This document shows positions 52,662 through 60,329 of a stretch of 64,000 nucleotides of DNA, in pieces (position 1 is the stretch's first letter; each line of letters starts with the position of its first letter). The notes beneath the pieces are model-generated. The model did no database searches and was not told the origin of the DNA. It saw only the letters and a list, made by a program, of their open reading frames with translations. The position numbers and the translations under genes were made by a program. The stretch is from Anaerococcus prevotii DSM 20548 (GTDB taxonomy: Bacteria > Bacillota > Clostridia > Tissierellales > Peptoniphilaceae): positions 1 to 64,000 of the forward strand of contig NC_013171.1 of NCBI RefSeq assembly GCF_000024105.1. Direction: 5' to 3'.

Positions 52662-53531
52662 ATGACCGGCTTACTATCATCACTAGGAGCAAGTATAGAA
52701 ATAGGACTAATATTTGCAATCCTTGCCATGGGCTACATGCTTAGCTACAAATTCTTAAAATATTATGACCTCTCGCTCGAAGGAACCTATCCTTTGGGAG
52801 CTTTTGTTGCAGCAGTTCTAATTCAGAAGGGCCTGGGTCCTTATCTTGGAATCTTGGGAGCTATAATATGCGGTGGAGTCGGAGGATGTCTGACCTACTT
52901 TTTCTACAAAAAGATCAAGGTAGACCCACTTCTTTCAGGAATCCTAACCCTAACCATCCTTTATTCCATAAACTTAAGGATAGGAGGGGCAAGTAATATC
53001 CCTATAGCAGGAAATCCAAATATCTTTGGGGCCCTTCCCAAATGGCCAATCCTACTTGTCCTAACCCTAGTAATCAAACTTGCAATCGACTATTACCTAA
53101 GAAGCGAGACAGGCTACCTACTTAAAATTACAGGCAATAATAGAAAACTTGTCAAACAATTAGGTAAAAATCCTGATAACTTTATCATGGTGGGGCTCAT
53201 CCTATCAAATGCCCTCATAGGTCTAAGTGGAGGCCTTATGGCCAACTACCAAGGCTTTGCCGATATACAGATGGGAACAGCCATGATAGTGACAGGTCTT
53301 GCCTCAATTATTATAGGAGATACCTTGATGAAATCTAGAGATAAGCTTAGAGATACTTCAAGGGCAATACTTGGAGCAATTGTCTATAGGATTATATCAG
53401 GCCTTGCTATTTATCTGGGACTAAATCCAAACGACCTAAAGCTTGTGACCGCTCTAATTGTTATAGCCTTTATTTCCTACAATAATTACCTAGCCAATAT
53501 AAAATACAAAAGGATGGTTAAAAATGCTTGA
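52662..53531 (+). CDS. ABC transporter permease (TrpY-like)
   Basis: The 289-residue permease is of the BPD_transp_2 type found with TrpX-like binding proteins. It has eight or more membrane segments (start IGLIFAILAMGYMLSYKFLKYYDLSLEGTYPLGAF, then GGLMANYQGFADIQMGTAMIVTGLASIIIGD). GGAG precedes the ATG. Its 3' end overlaps the ATPase gene by 8 bp. Confidence 0.92.
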   Translation: MTGLLSSLGASIEIGLIFAILAMGYMLSYKFLKYYDLSLEGTYPLGAFVAAVLIQKGLGPYLGILGAIICGGVGGCLTYFFYKKIKVDPLLSGILTLTILYSINLRIGGASNIPIAGNPNIFGALPKWPILLVLTLVIKLAIDYYLRSETGYLLKITGNNRKLVKQLGKNPDNFIMVGLILSNALIGLSGGLMANYQGFADIQMGTAMIVTGLASIIIGDTLMKSRDKLRDTSRAILGAIVYRIISGLAIYLGLNPNDLKLVTALIVIAFISYNNYLANIKYKRMVKNA

Positions 53532-54279
53532 AATTAAAAATATTTCCAAAACTTTCAACATAGGCACAAGTGAAGAAAATACAATATTTAAGGACTTCTC
53601 CCTAAAGATCGAAGAAGGCCTTGCTACAACCATCATAGGACCTAATGGCTGCGGTAAGTCAACCTTGATGAATCTAATAAGCGGAAGCCTTCCTCTAGAT
53701 TCAGGACAGATTTTAGTAAATGGGGTAGAGATCAGCAAACTTAGCGAGGAAAAAAGAGCAAAATATATGGGCAAGGTCAACCAAGATCCCAAAGACGGGG
53801 TGGCGACCAACCTAGATATCTACGAAAATATGGCCCTAGCCCTAAAAAAGGGAGAGAAATTCGGCCTAAGATCTCTTAAGAAAAGCTCTAATACAGAAGA
53901 AATAGTAAGAAGACTTAAGAAGTTAAATCTAGGCCTTGAAAACAAACTCCATACCAAGACAGACCTGCTTTCTGGAGGACAAAGACAATCCCTAGCCCTT
54001 CTTATGGCGACAGCTAAAAAGCCGGACCTCTTATTATTAGACGAGCACACAGCAGCCCTTGACCCAAAGACCAGTCGAAACATAATGGACATGACAAGAA
54101 GCCTTATCGATAAGGAAAATATGACAACCCTCCTAATCTCCCACAACCTAAGAGACGTTGTCAAATACTCTGATAGGATAATCATGCTAAACAAAGGAGA
54201 AATTGTCCTAGACCTTAGAGCAAAGGACATCACAGAAGACGACCTAGTCAAAGCCTATAAGGAAAAATTAGGAGAATAA
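53524..54279 (+). CDS. ABC transporter ATPase (TrpZ-like)
   Basis: This 251-residue ATPase has Walker A GPNGCGKST, Q-loop VNQDPKDGV, signature LSGGQRQSL, Walker B LLLLDEHTAALDP and the H-loop SHN. DPKDG after the Q-loop is typical for TrpX-associated ATPases. It completes the three-gene importer under the T-box. Confidence 0.93.
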   Translation: MLEIKNISKTFNIGTSEENTIFKDFSLKIEEGLATTIIGPNGCGKSTLMNLISGSLPLDSGQILVNGVEISKLSEEKRAKYMGKVNQDPKDGVATNLDIYENMALALKKGEKFGLRSLKKSSNTEEIVRRLKKLNLGLENKLHTKTDLLSGGQRQSLALLMATAKKPDLLLLDEHTAALDPKTSRNIMDMTRSLIDKENMTTLLISHNLRDVVKYSDRIIMLNKGEIVLDLRAKDITEDDLVKAYKEKLGE

Positions 54280-54285
54280 TATAAG

Positions 54286-54477
54286 GGGCTGTTGCAGAAT
54301 GAATAAATCGTACCATTATCGTTAGAAGAACCTCCACGGAAAGTCTCAATAAGCCGACGGGCTAATCGCCTCCATTAGCCGGCGGGCATCATTGGCCTAC
54401 CGGCCAGGAGAGGTAAAATTTCCTAAGGGAACCTTCTAACGATGGTACGATGATTATTCATAGTTTTGCAACAGCCC
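54286..54477. mobile_element. MITE-like element with long imperfect terminal inverted repeats
   Basis: The 192-bp segment begins with GGGCTGTTGCA and ends with TGCAACAGCCC. About 40 bp of each end match each other imperfectly (ATCGTACCAT...CGTTAGAAG in both). The centre is GC-rich and self-complementary (GGCTAAT/ATTAGCC; TGGCC/GGCCA) and codes for nothing. A truncated copy of its right end lies at 58894-58950. No target duplication is obvious. Confidence 0.8.
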
Positions 54478-54493
54478 TTTTAAATAAAATAAT

Positions 54494-54503
54494 TTAACGT
54501 TAA
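54494..54503. promoter_or_regulatory. TTAACGTTAA operator upstream of the ArsR gene
   Basis: A perfect 10-bp palindrome lies just upstream of a near-consensus promoter TTGACA (54511-54516), TATATT (54534-54539), 17-bp spacer with an extended TGC. Two TAAACGTTAA relatives precede the MFS gene. Likely bound by the ArsR-type protein. Confidence 0.65.
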
Positions 54504-54571
54504 GGAAAATTTGACAGATAGATAAATCAGTGCTATATTATAAATAACAAAGATAAGAAGGGAGGGTACTT

Positions 54572-55000
54572 ATGAAAGAAGTTCACATATTAGATACTTT
54601 AGAAGAGATAAATATAGTTAGTGATCCTATAAGACTTAAAATTATTATGACTTTAGGAGCTACACCTAAAACAGCTCAGGACTTGTCAGATGCCCTAGGA
54701 GTTAGCAGGTCCAAAATCCACTACCACCTTAAAATATTAGAACAAAATGGAATTGTCGAGGTAGTAGATACAGAGCTAATAAATGGGATTACCCAAAAAT
54801 ATTTCCTACCAGTAGCCAAGGCCTTTATACCGAATAGCGAAATATTTAATAATAATTTGGAAGAAAAGCAATTCACCTTCAAAATCCCTAAGAAATCTTA
54901 CGAGTCTTTCGAAAAAGACTTAAATGAATTAATAGAAAAATACAGGGAGGATGATGGAGATAGTGAAAGTTTCCAAGTACAAATCTATAAATTATCTTAA
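54572..55000 (+). CDS. ArsR-family HTH regulator
   Basis: The 142-residue protein has an N-terminal winged HTH (SDPIRLKIIMTLGATPKTAQDLSDAL...SKIHYHLKILEQNGIVEVV) followed by a small C-terminal domain without ArsR metal cysteines. It probably senses a small molecule or drug. GGAGGG precedes the ATG. It is followed by an MFS transporter gene whose promoter region holds the same palindrome, so it probably represses both itself and the transporter. Confidence 0.9.
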   Translation: MKEVHILDTLEEINIVSDPIRLKIIMTLGATPKTAQDLSDALGVSRSKIHYHLKILEQNGIVEVVDTELINGITQKYFLPVAKAFIPNSEIFNNNLEEKQFTFKIPKKSYESFEKDLNELIEKYREDDGDSESFQVQIYKLS

Positions 55001-55068
55001 AACCAGTAAGTAGAGGCTTACTGGTAAAAAAACACACAACTGTCAATAAAAACTAAACGTTAAAAATT
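54969..55068 (+). repeat. Direct repeat, copy 1 (ArsR gene end plus hairpin and operator)
   Basis: This ~100-bp stretch covers the ArsR gene end, a hairpin CCAGTAAG/CTTACTGG, and a TAAACGTTAA site (55054-55063). A diverged copy lies at 55157-55257, about 188 bp on. Both share CTATAAAT..., CACAACTGTCAA and ACTAAACGTTAAA. Confidence 0.8.
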
Positions 55069-55156
55069 ATAATGCTTGTGATGAATAATTCAGATATATA
55101 TAAGTTCAATCATAAGATTTATTTACTGAATTATTAAAAAACAAAGGAAGATATAT

Positions 55157-55257
55157 CAGTCAAGTAAGTACAATTCTATAAATATCTTAAGCCAGTAGGT
55201 AGAAGCTTACTGGTAAAAAAATACACAACTGTCAACAAAAACTAAACGTTAAATATA
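55157..55257 (+). repeat. Direct repeat, copy 2 with operator before the MFS gene
   Basis: The second copy of the repeat (see copy 1) ends with TAAACGTTAA at 55243-55252, right before the MFS ribosome-binding site AAGGAG. Its first part resembles the 3' end of the ArsR gene, so the duplication took coding and regulatory DNA together. Confidence 0.75.
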
Positions 55258-55272
55258 AGGAGAATGTTTAAA

Positions 55273-56490
55273 ATGATTAAAAACAAAGATTTCTATGTCC
55301 TGCTTATAGGACGACTTATCACAAACTTTGGCGATAGCCTTTATGCTATAGCTTCAACCCTCTTGGTCTACCAGATGAGTGGGTCCACTGTCTATTCAGG
55401 TATAAGTCTATTTCTAACCTCATCAACCGCCATTGTTCAATTACTTCTAAGTCCAATCTTGGATAAGATTAATATGAAGAAGTTTTTGATTCTTACCCAA
55501 TTTCTACAAGCTATATTAATATTAATAATTCCTGCCTTGTATTATTTGGAAAAATTAAATGTTTACCACATAATGGTTCTTATGCCAATAATTTCCTTGC
55601 TTAACCAGCTGGTTTATCCTGGACAGATTTCTCTTCTGCCTAAGATCCTTTCCGAAGAAGAGCTTGTTACAGGAAATTCCTTGATGACTATGGCGTATCA
55701 AGGGTCAAATGCCATCTTTGATACCCTATCAGGTTTTATTATAGCGATTTTTGGCTTTATGACTGCTTTTTATGCAGACAGTGTGAGTTTTATCTTGACT
55801 GGCCTTTTGTTTTGTATCTTATCTAAAAAGCTTAGTCATTACAATGAAAGAGAAAATCAAAGTGGGGATTCTGCTATTAAAAACCACTTTAAGGGACTTA
55901 AAGAAGGTCTAGGTTTATTCAAGGATTCTAGGATTTTTGCCCTAGTCCTTGGAGTAGTCTTTATAAATTTCTCTGCCACATCTATAAGTGCAGTCTTACC
56001 TGCCTTTGCCAAAGATGAAATCTTCTATAGTCTCATGCTTGCAGGCATGGGAGCAGGAGTCCTCCTTGGTTCTTTGTTTGCAGGTCTTCCAAAGCTAAAG
56101 GAAGTATCTTTAGGAAAGCTTTATGTTTATGGAATGCTCATAGTTTCCTTAGCCTGGATATCTCTTTCTTACTTTGCTGCAAATATTAAGCTTGCAGTCG
56201 CCTTGTACGCTCTTGGTTGGTTTGTAGTAGGAATAGTTAATGTCTATGCCCAAACCATGATTCAGATGCTTGTCCCAAGTGAGAAGATTGGATCTGCCAT
56301 GGGGGCTATGGTAGGTATTTCTACCTTTATGGCACCTGTCGGAGCCTTAGTCGGTGGATTTCTAGGAGAGTATTTATCAAGTTCAAAAGCGATTCTTATA
56401 GGAAGTGCCATAATTCTTTTGGTTGCTATCTACTGGGCTTTGAATAAAAATATTAGGAAGCTTCCAGCCGTAAATTATTTTGTAAAATAA
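55273..56490 (+). CDS. Major facilitator superfamily transporter
   Basis: This 405-residue MFS protein has about 12 TM segments (start FYVLLIGRLITNFGDSLYAIASTLLVYQMSGS; PALFAKDE-like loop; VVGIVNVYAQTMIQMLVPSEKIGSAMG). It resembles drug/macrolide efflux MFS proteins. ATG 55273 is chosen because AGGAG at 55258-55262 is too close to the alternative ATG at 55264. The ArsR gene upstream and its operator motifs suggest substrate-induced efflux. The substrate is unknown. Confidence 0.88.
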   Translation: MIKNKDFYVLLIGRLITNFGDSLYAIASTLLVYQMSGSTVYSGISLFLTSSTAIVQLLLSPILDKINMKKFLILTQFLQAILILIIPALYYLEKLNVYHIMVLMPIISLLNQLVYPGQISLLPKILSEEELVTGNSLMTMAYQGSNAIFDTLSGFIIAIFGFMTAFYADSVSFILTGLLFCILSKKLSHYNERENQSGDSAIKNHFKGLKEGLGLFKDSRIFALVLGVVFINFSATSISAVLPAFAKDEIFYSLMLAGMGAGVLLGSLFAGLPKLKEVSLGKLYVYGMLIVSLAWISLSYFAANIKLAVALYALGWFVVGIVNVYAQTMIQMLVPSEKIGSAMGAMVGISTFMAPVGALVGGFLGEYLSSSKAILIGSAIILLVAIYWALNKNIRKLPAVNYFVK

Positions 56491-56493
56491 AAT

Positions 56494-56530
56494 AAACCCA
56501 CTAGCTTATAAGAAGTGAGTGGGTCTATTC
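56494..56530. terminator. Bidirectional terminator between MFS and ahpF
   Basis: ACCCACT (56496-56502) pairs with AGTGGGT (56518-56524). Read on the minus strand it is followed by TTATTTTATTTT; on the plus strand by CTATTCC. Confidence 0.75.
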
Positions 56531-56540
56531 CGGGAGTGAT

Positions 56541-58079
56541 TTAGTTTACCATCAAGTAGTTGAAGGCTCCGAGGGCTGCTGTTGCACCAGAGCCTGCAGC
56601 TATTACAATTTGTTTGAAGGCAGTTTCTGTAGCATCTCCTGCTGCAAAAATTCCTTCGACATTGCTTGCGCCATTCTTGTCAGTTATTATTTCGCCATGT
56701 TTATTTAGCTGGACTTCACTTTCAGTAAGCCATTCTGTATTAGGAACAAGGCCTACTTGGATGAAGCAGCCGTCGATTGCTATTTCCTTCTCTTCTCCAG
56801 AGGACCTGTCGGTAAATTTTAGGCTCTGGACCTTGCCATCTCCATAAAGGCCGGTCGTTTGGGCGTTGGTTATTATCTCTACATTTCCTAGGCTTTTTAG
56901 CTTATCTTGGAGGATTTTGTCAGCCTTAAGCTCTGGGAGAAATTCGATTACTGTAACCTTTTTGGCAAGATTAGCAAGATCAATTGCAGCTTCCACTCCG
57001 GAATTGCCGCCTCCAATTACTGCTACTGGCTTATCCTTAAAGAGGGGACCATCACAGTGGGTGCAATAGGCAACTCCCTTGTTTCTAAACTCAGTTTCCC
57101 CAGGAATTCCTATAAGTCTCCACCTAGCTCCTGTCGCAAGGATAGCTGTTTTTGCTTGTAGGGAAATATCATTATCTAGGCTCATTTCAATTAATTTATC
57201 TTTATCATTCCTCTTTATAGCTTTTGCCAAAGCTCCTGTCATGATATCTACACCAAGGGCTTGGACTTGATCCTTCATCTGATTCATGAAGTCAGGGCCT
57301 TCTGTATATTTAAAGCCAGGAATATTTTCTATAGCGAGAGTTTCGTTGACTTGACCACCAAATTCACTCGCCACAAGCCCTGTCCTAAGCCCCTTTCTTG
57401 CTGCATAAATTGCAGAAGTTGCAGCGGCAGGACCACCTCCGACTATGAGAACATCGAAGATATCCTTATTTTCAAAGTGACTTGTATCTTTAACACTTCC
57501 TAAAAGATCTAAGATCTTGTCCATAGATTGCTTGCCGCCTTCAAAGAAGTCTCCATCCTTAAAGATAGCAGGAACGGCGAGGACGTCACGACTTTCTGCC
57601 AAGTCCTTAAACATACCGCCCTCAATCATGGTGTGGTTAATATTTGGATTTAGAATCGCCATTATATTGAAGGCTTGAACCACATCTGGGCAATTGTGGC
57701 AGGAAAGAGAAACTATAGTTTCAAAATCCATCTTACCATCAAGGGCTTCTATCCTAGCCTTACTTTTATCATCAAGTTTAGGGCTAACTCCTCCCACTTG
57801 AAGGAGGGCGAGGGCAAAGGAGGCGAATTCATGGCCTAGAGGAAGGCCCGCAAAGACAATTTCTCCATGGTCGAAGTCTCCTTTTAGCTCGAAAGAAGGA
57901 GTATATTTAAGCTTTTTTTCCTCAACTTTAATTTTATCGGATAGGCTTGCTACGTCATCAATAAAGCCTTTAAGCTTCTTGGAATTTTCACCATCATCAA
58001 CAGAAAGCCCAATAACGACTTCTGTTTTTAATAAGTCAAGATATTGGGCTAGCTGGTTCTTTAAATTTTGATCTAACAT
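56541..58079 (-). CDS. ahpF: Alkyl hydroperoxide reductase subunit F
   Basis: AhpF passes electrons from NAD(P)H to AhpC. The 512-residue protein has an N-terminal domain with the CHNC redox pair (SLSCHNCPDVVQ), an FAD site (VLIVGGGPAAATSAIYAARKG), a NAD site (VAVIGGGNSGVEAAIDLA), the reductase CTHC pair (VAYCTHCDGPLF) and the terminal IFAAGDATE. It starts one base after the ahpC stop, so the two are one operon (ahpC-ahpF). Length is normal. Confidence 0.96.
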   Translation of the reverse strand: MLDQNLKNQLAQYLDLLKTEVVIGLSVDDGENSKKLKGFIDDVASLSDKIKVEEKKLKYTPSFELKGDFDHGEIVFAGLPLGHEFASFALALLQVGGVSPKLDDKSKARIEALDGKMDFETIVSLSCHNCPDVVQAFNIMAILNPNINHTMIEGGMFKDLAESRDVLAVPAIFKDGDFFEGGKQSMDKILDLLGSVKDTSHFENKDIFDVLIVGGGPAAATSAIYAARKGLRTGLVASEFGGQVNETLAIENIPGFKYTEGPDFMNQMKDQVQALGVDIMTGALAKAIKRNDKDKLIEMSLDNDISLQAKTAILATGARWRLIGIPGETEFRNKGVAYCTHCDGPLFKDKPVAVIGGGNSGVEAAIDLANLAKKVTVIEFLPELKADKILQDKLKSLGNVEIITNAQTTGLYGDGKVQSLKFTDRSSGEEKEIAIDGCFIQVGLVPNTEWLTESEVQLNKHGEIITDKNGASNVEGIFAAGDATETAFKQIVIAAGSGATAALGAFNYLMVN

Positions 58080-58080
58080 A

Positions 58081-58650
58081 TTAGATTTTTCCTACAAGGT
58101 CAAGTCCTGGAGTAAGAGTAGCATCTTCTTCGCTCTCCCACTTAGCTGGACAAGCTTCACCTGGGTGAGAAGCAACATACTTAGCTGCCTTAATCTTGTT
58201 GATATTTACATTTGCCTTTCTACCGATTCCGTCTGCATTGATTTCGATAGTTTGGATTATATTTTCAGGATCAACAACAAGAGTTGCTCTTAAAGCCTTG
58301 CCTGAATCGTCAAGTAGGTCGAGTTCTCTAGTAAGGTTTTTGTTTGAATCACCGATCATTGTGTATTCAATCTTACTTATAGCCTCACTATTATCATGCC
58401 AAGCCTTGTGAACGAAGTGGGTATCTACAGATACTGAGTAAACTTCAGCCCCAAGTTCCTTTAATTCTTTATATGATTCTTGCATATCTTCAAGTTCTGT
58501 CGGACATACAAAAGTAAAATCTGCTGGATAAAAAATTAGGACAGTCCACTTATCTAGGAGGTCCTTATCAGTAACGGTAACAAATTCTTCCTTAGATGGA
58601 TCGTAAGCATCTAAACTAAACTCTGGTAATTTTCTTCCTATAAAAGCCAT
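58081..58650 (-). CDS. ahpC: Alkyl hydroperoxide reductase subunit C (peroxiredoxin)
   Basis: This 189-residue typical 2-Cys peroxiredoxin reduces peroxides. The peroxidatic Cys is in DFTFVCPTEL and the resolving Cys in HPGEACPAKW. AAGGAG lies about 8 nt before ATG 58650; a longer frame with 11 extra residues is rejected. PerR-like boxes cover its promoter, so peroxide likely induces ahpCF. Confidence 0.97.
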   Translation of the reverse strand: MAFIGRKLPEFSLDAYDPSKEEFVTVTDKDLLDKWTVLIFYPADFTFVCPTELEDMQESYKELKELGAEVYSVSVDTHFVHKAWHDNSEAISKIEYTMIGDSNKNLTRELDLLDDSGKALRATLVVDPENIIQTIEINADGIGRKANVNINKIKAAKYVASHPGEACPAKWESEEDATLTPGLDLVGKI

Positions 58651-58696
58651 ATATATTCTCCTTAGTTTATATTTAGAGTTCAAAAGATTAAAATAA

Positions 58697-58756
58697 TTAT
58701 AATAATCATTATCACTCTTCTTAATATAATTATAATCATTCTAATTTAAAAGTCAA
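58697..58756 (-). promoter_or_regulatory. ahpCF promoter with two PerR-like boxes
   Basis: On the minus strand TTGACT (58751-58756) and TATAAT (58729-58734) have a 16-bp spacer. A PerR-like box TTAGAATGATTATAA (58730-58744; 14 of 15 to TTATAATnATTATAA) overlaps spacer and -10. A weaker box, 13 of 15, lies at 58697-58711 in the leader. Confidence 0.72.
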
Positions 58757-58893
58757 ACTAAATCCTTAAATTTTTAGAAAACCATAGGACCAAATAGATT
58801 TTGACTGATTAAGTAAGTTCGTTATTTAGTTTTTGATATATATTTTGTAAATTTAATATTTTTCAAGACATATAAGATATAAAAGAGATAACA

Positions 58894-58950
58894 ATTCCTA
58901 AGATAATCCTCTCAAGGATGGTACGATGATTATTCATAGTTTTGCAACGG
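58894..58950. mobile_element. Truncated right-end copy of the 54.3-kb MITE
   Basis: A 32-nt stretch (58917-58948) is identical to MITE positions 54441-54472, including ATGGTACGATGATTATTCAT. Similarity extends left to CCTAAG near 58898. The left half is missing, so it is a relic. Confidence 0.85.
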
Positions 58951-59004
58951 CACTAATATATGAGTTACTATCCCTAGACTGGTAACAGGAAGGGGGTGTC
59001 CGAA

Positions 59005-59112
59005 ATGATAGATCCATGTCAGGGTCTACTCTATTCTTTAATTGTTGCTATCATGGCAAATGTAATTAGTCACTATATTTGTAAATGGTTAGATAGTAAT
59101 GAAGATGAATAG
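59005..59112 (+). CDS. Fst/par-like type I toxin (35 residues)
   Basis: The short gene encodes a 35-residue protein with one membrane segment (LLYSLIVAIMANVISHYI) and a WLD-acidic tail (CKWLDSNEDE), the plan of Fst-family type I toxins. AGGGGG lies 8 nt before the ATG. A promoter-like TTGCAA (58942-58947) and TACTAT (58966-58971), 18-bp spacer, precedes it. A convergent antisense RNA and matching direct repeats follow. It is too short for normal ORF calling. Toxicity is predicted, not shown. Confidence 0.8.
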   Translation: MIDPCQGLLYSLIVAIMANVISHYICKWLDSNEDE

Positions 59113-59121
59113 TAACTAGCC

Positions 59122-59191
59122 AAAAAAAAGACTGGAGCGGCAACTCCAGTCTTTTAATGTGTCCAAAATGATGAACTCTATTCTTTTAGTC
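59122..59191 (-). ncRNA. Antisense RNA antitoxin of the Fst-like locus
   Basis: A minus-strand promoter has TTGTAA (59221-59226) and TATAAT (59198-59203) with a 17-bp spacer, giving an RNA of about 70 nt that ends at the shared terminator. It contains complements of GTGTCCAAAATGAT (59159-59172) and ACTCTATTCTTT (59175-59186). Almost the same two sequences occur at the toxin start (58996-59009, overlapping the ATG) and codons 8-12 (59028-59039), so the RNA can pair with the toxin mRNA there. Confidence 0.75.
59130..59158. terminator. Shared bidirectional terminator of toxin mRNA and antisense RNA
   Basis: GACTGGAG (59130-59137) pairs with CTCCAGTC (59144-59151), loop CGGCAA. TTTTA follows on the plus strand and T8 on the minus strand. 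Confidence 0.9.
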
Positions 59192-59404
59192 ACTCATATT
59201 ATACTAATATTAATGGTATATTACAAGTTAGAGTAGTAATCTACAAACTTTATTGTATAGAGTCAATAGATTAAAGTAAAATAATTATAGAACTACTATG
59301 CTTTACAAGTTAGTGATTTTCTTATATTAAAATGGACAGAAAATTAACATAATCTTACATTTATTGTATAATATAGGTGGAAATGTTTTATGAAAGGAAG
59401 AAAA

Positions 59405-60262
59405 ATGGATAAAAAAATTATTGAGATAAACGAAAAGCTAAAGGGCGGGGTTATCATGGACGTTATTAACGTCGAGCAAGCTAAGATAGCAGAAGATGCT
59501 GGTGCTGTTGCAGTAATGGCCCTTGAAAGAGTCCCTGCAGATATAAGAGCTGCTGGTGGAGTTTCCAGAATGAGTGATCCTGAAATGATAGGAAAAATCA
59601 TGGATGCAGTTTCTATCCCAGTCATGGCAAAGGTTAGGATTGGTCATTTCGTAGAAGCACAAATCCTAGAAGCTTTAGGCATTGATTACATAGACGAATC
59701 AGAGGTCCTATCTCCTGCCGATGATGAAAACCATGTCGATAAGGCGAAATTTGAGACACCTTTTGTTTGTGGAGCAAGAGATTTATCAGAAGCTCTTAGG
59801 AGAATCAAAGAAGGCGCATCAATGATTAGAACTAAGGGAGAAGCAGGAACTGGTGATGTGGTTCAAGCTGTAAGACACTTAAGAAAGATCAACTCACAAA
59901 TAGCAGAAGTGGCAGGCCTTACTGATGATGCTCTTTACACAAAGGCCAAAGACCTCCAAGTTGACTATGACCTATTAAAATATGTAAGAGATAATAAGAG
60001 ACTTCCAGTCCTAAACTTCTCTGCAGGTGGAGTAGCAACTCCAGCAGACGCTGCCCTTATGAGACAATTGGGAGCTGAGGGAGTATTTGTTGGATCTGGT
60101 ATATTTAAATCAGGCGATCCAGAAAAGAGAGCCAAGGCTATAGTAAAGGCCGTGGCAGGATACAACGATCCAAAAGTTCTCCTTGAGGTAAGCAAAAACT
60201 TAGGAGAGGCTATGGTTGGAATAAATCCTTCTGAGATAGAAGAAATAATGGAATTAAGATAA
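59405..60262 (+). CDS. pdxS: Pyridoxal 5'-phosphate synthase lyase subunit PdxS
   Basis: PdxS builds pyridoxal phosphate from ribose-5-phosphate, glyceraldehyde-3-phosphate and ammonia. The 285-residue TIM barrel has [21 protein letters not shown], the catalytic Lys in [10 protein letters not shown], and the second Lys in [13 protein letters not shown] 59405 with AAAGGAAG upstream is preferred to the in-frame ATG at 59390. Usually pdxT (glutaminase subunit) follows, but here a terminator and a convergent gene follow, so pdxT is not adjacent. Confidence 0.97.
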   Translation: MDKKIIEINEKLKGGVIMDVINVEQAKIAEDAGAVAVMALERVPADIRAAGGVSRMSDPEMIGKIMDAVSIPVMAKVRIGHFVEAQILEALGIDYIDESEVLSPADDENHVDKAKFETPFVCGARDLSEALRRIKEGASMIRTKGEAGTGDVVQAVRHLRKINSQIAEVAGLTDDALYTKAKDLQVDYDLLKYVRDNKRLPVLNFSAGGVATPADAALMRQLGAEGVFVGSGIFKSGDPEKRAKAIVKAVAGYNDPKVLLEVSKNLGEAMVGINPSEIEEIMELR

Positions 60263-60268
60263 AAAATT

Positions 60269-60312
60269 GGTGATGTAGCAGAAATTATCCTGCTCATCAC
60301 CTTTTTCTTTTA
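60269..60312. terminator. Terminator after pdxS (possibly bidirectional)
   Basis: GGTGATG (60269-60275) pairs with CATCACC (60295-60301), with an inner AGCAG/CTGCT pairing, then TTTTTCTTTT. On the minus strand a T6 tract follows. Confidence 0.9.
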
Positions 60313-60329
60313 GGACTAGTAAAGTCTCT

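Larger units (their letters stand above)
59113..59404. other. Intergenic between the toxin locus and pdxS
   Basis: Beyond the antisense RNA and its promoter, the DNA up to pdxS is AT-rich. A -10-like TATAAT at 59368-59373 may start pdxS (AAAGGAAG before the ATG), but no firm -35 was found. Confidence 0.45.
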
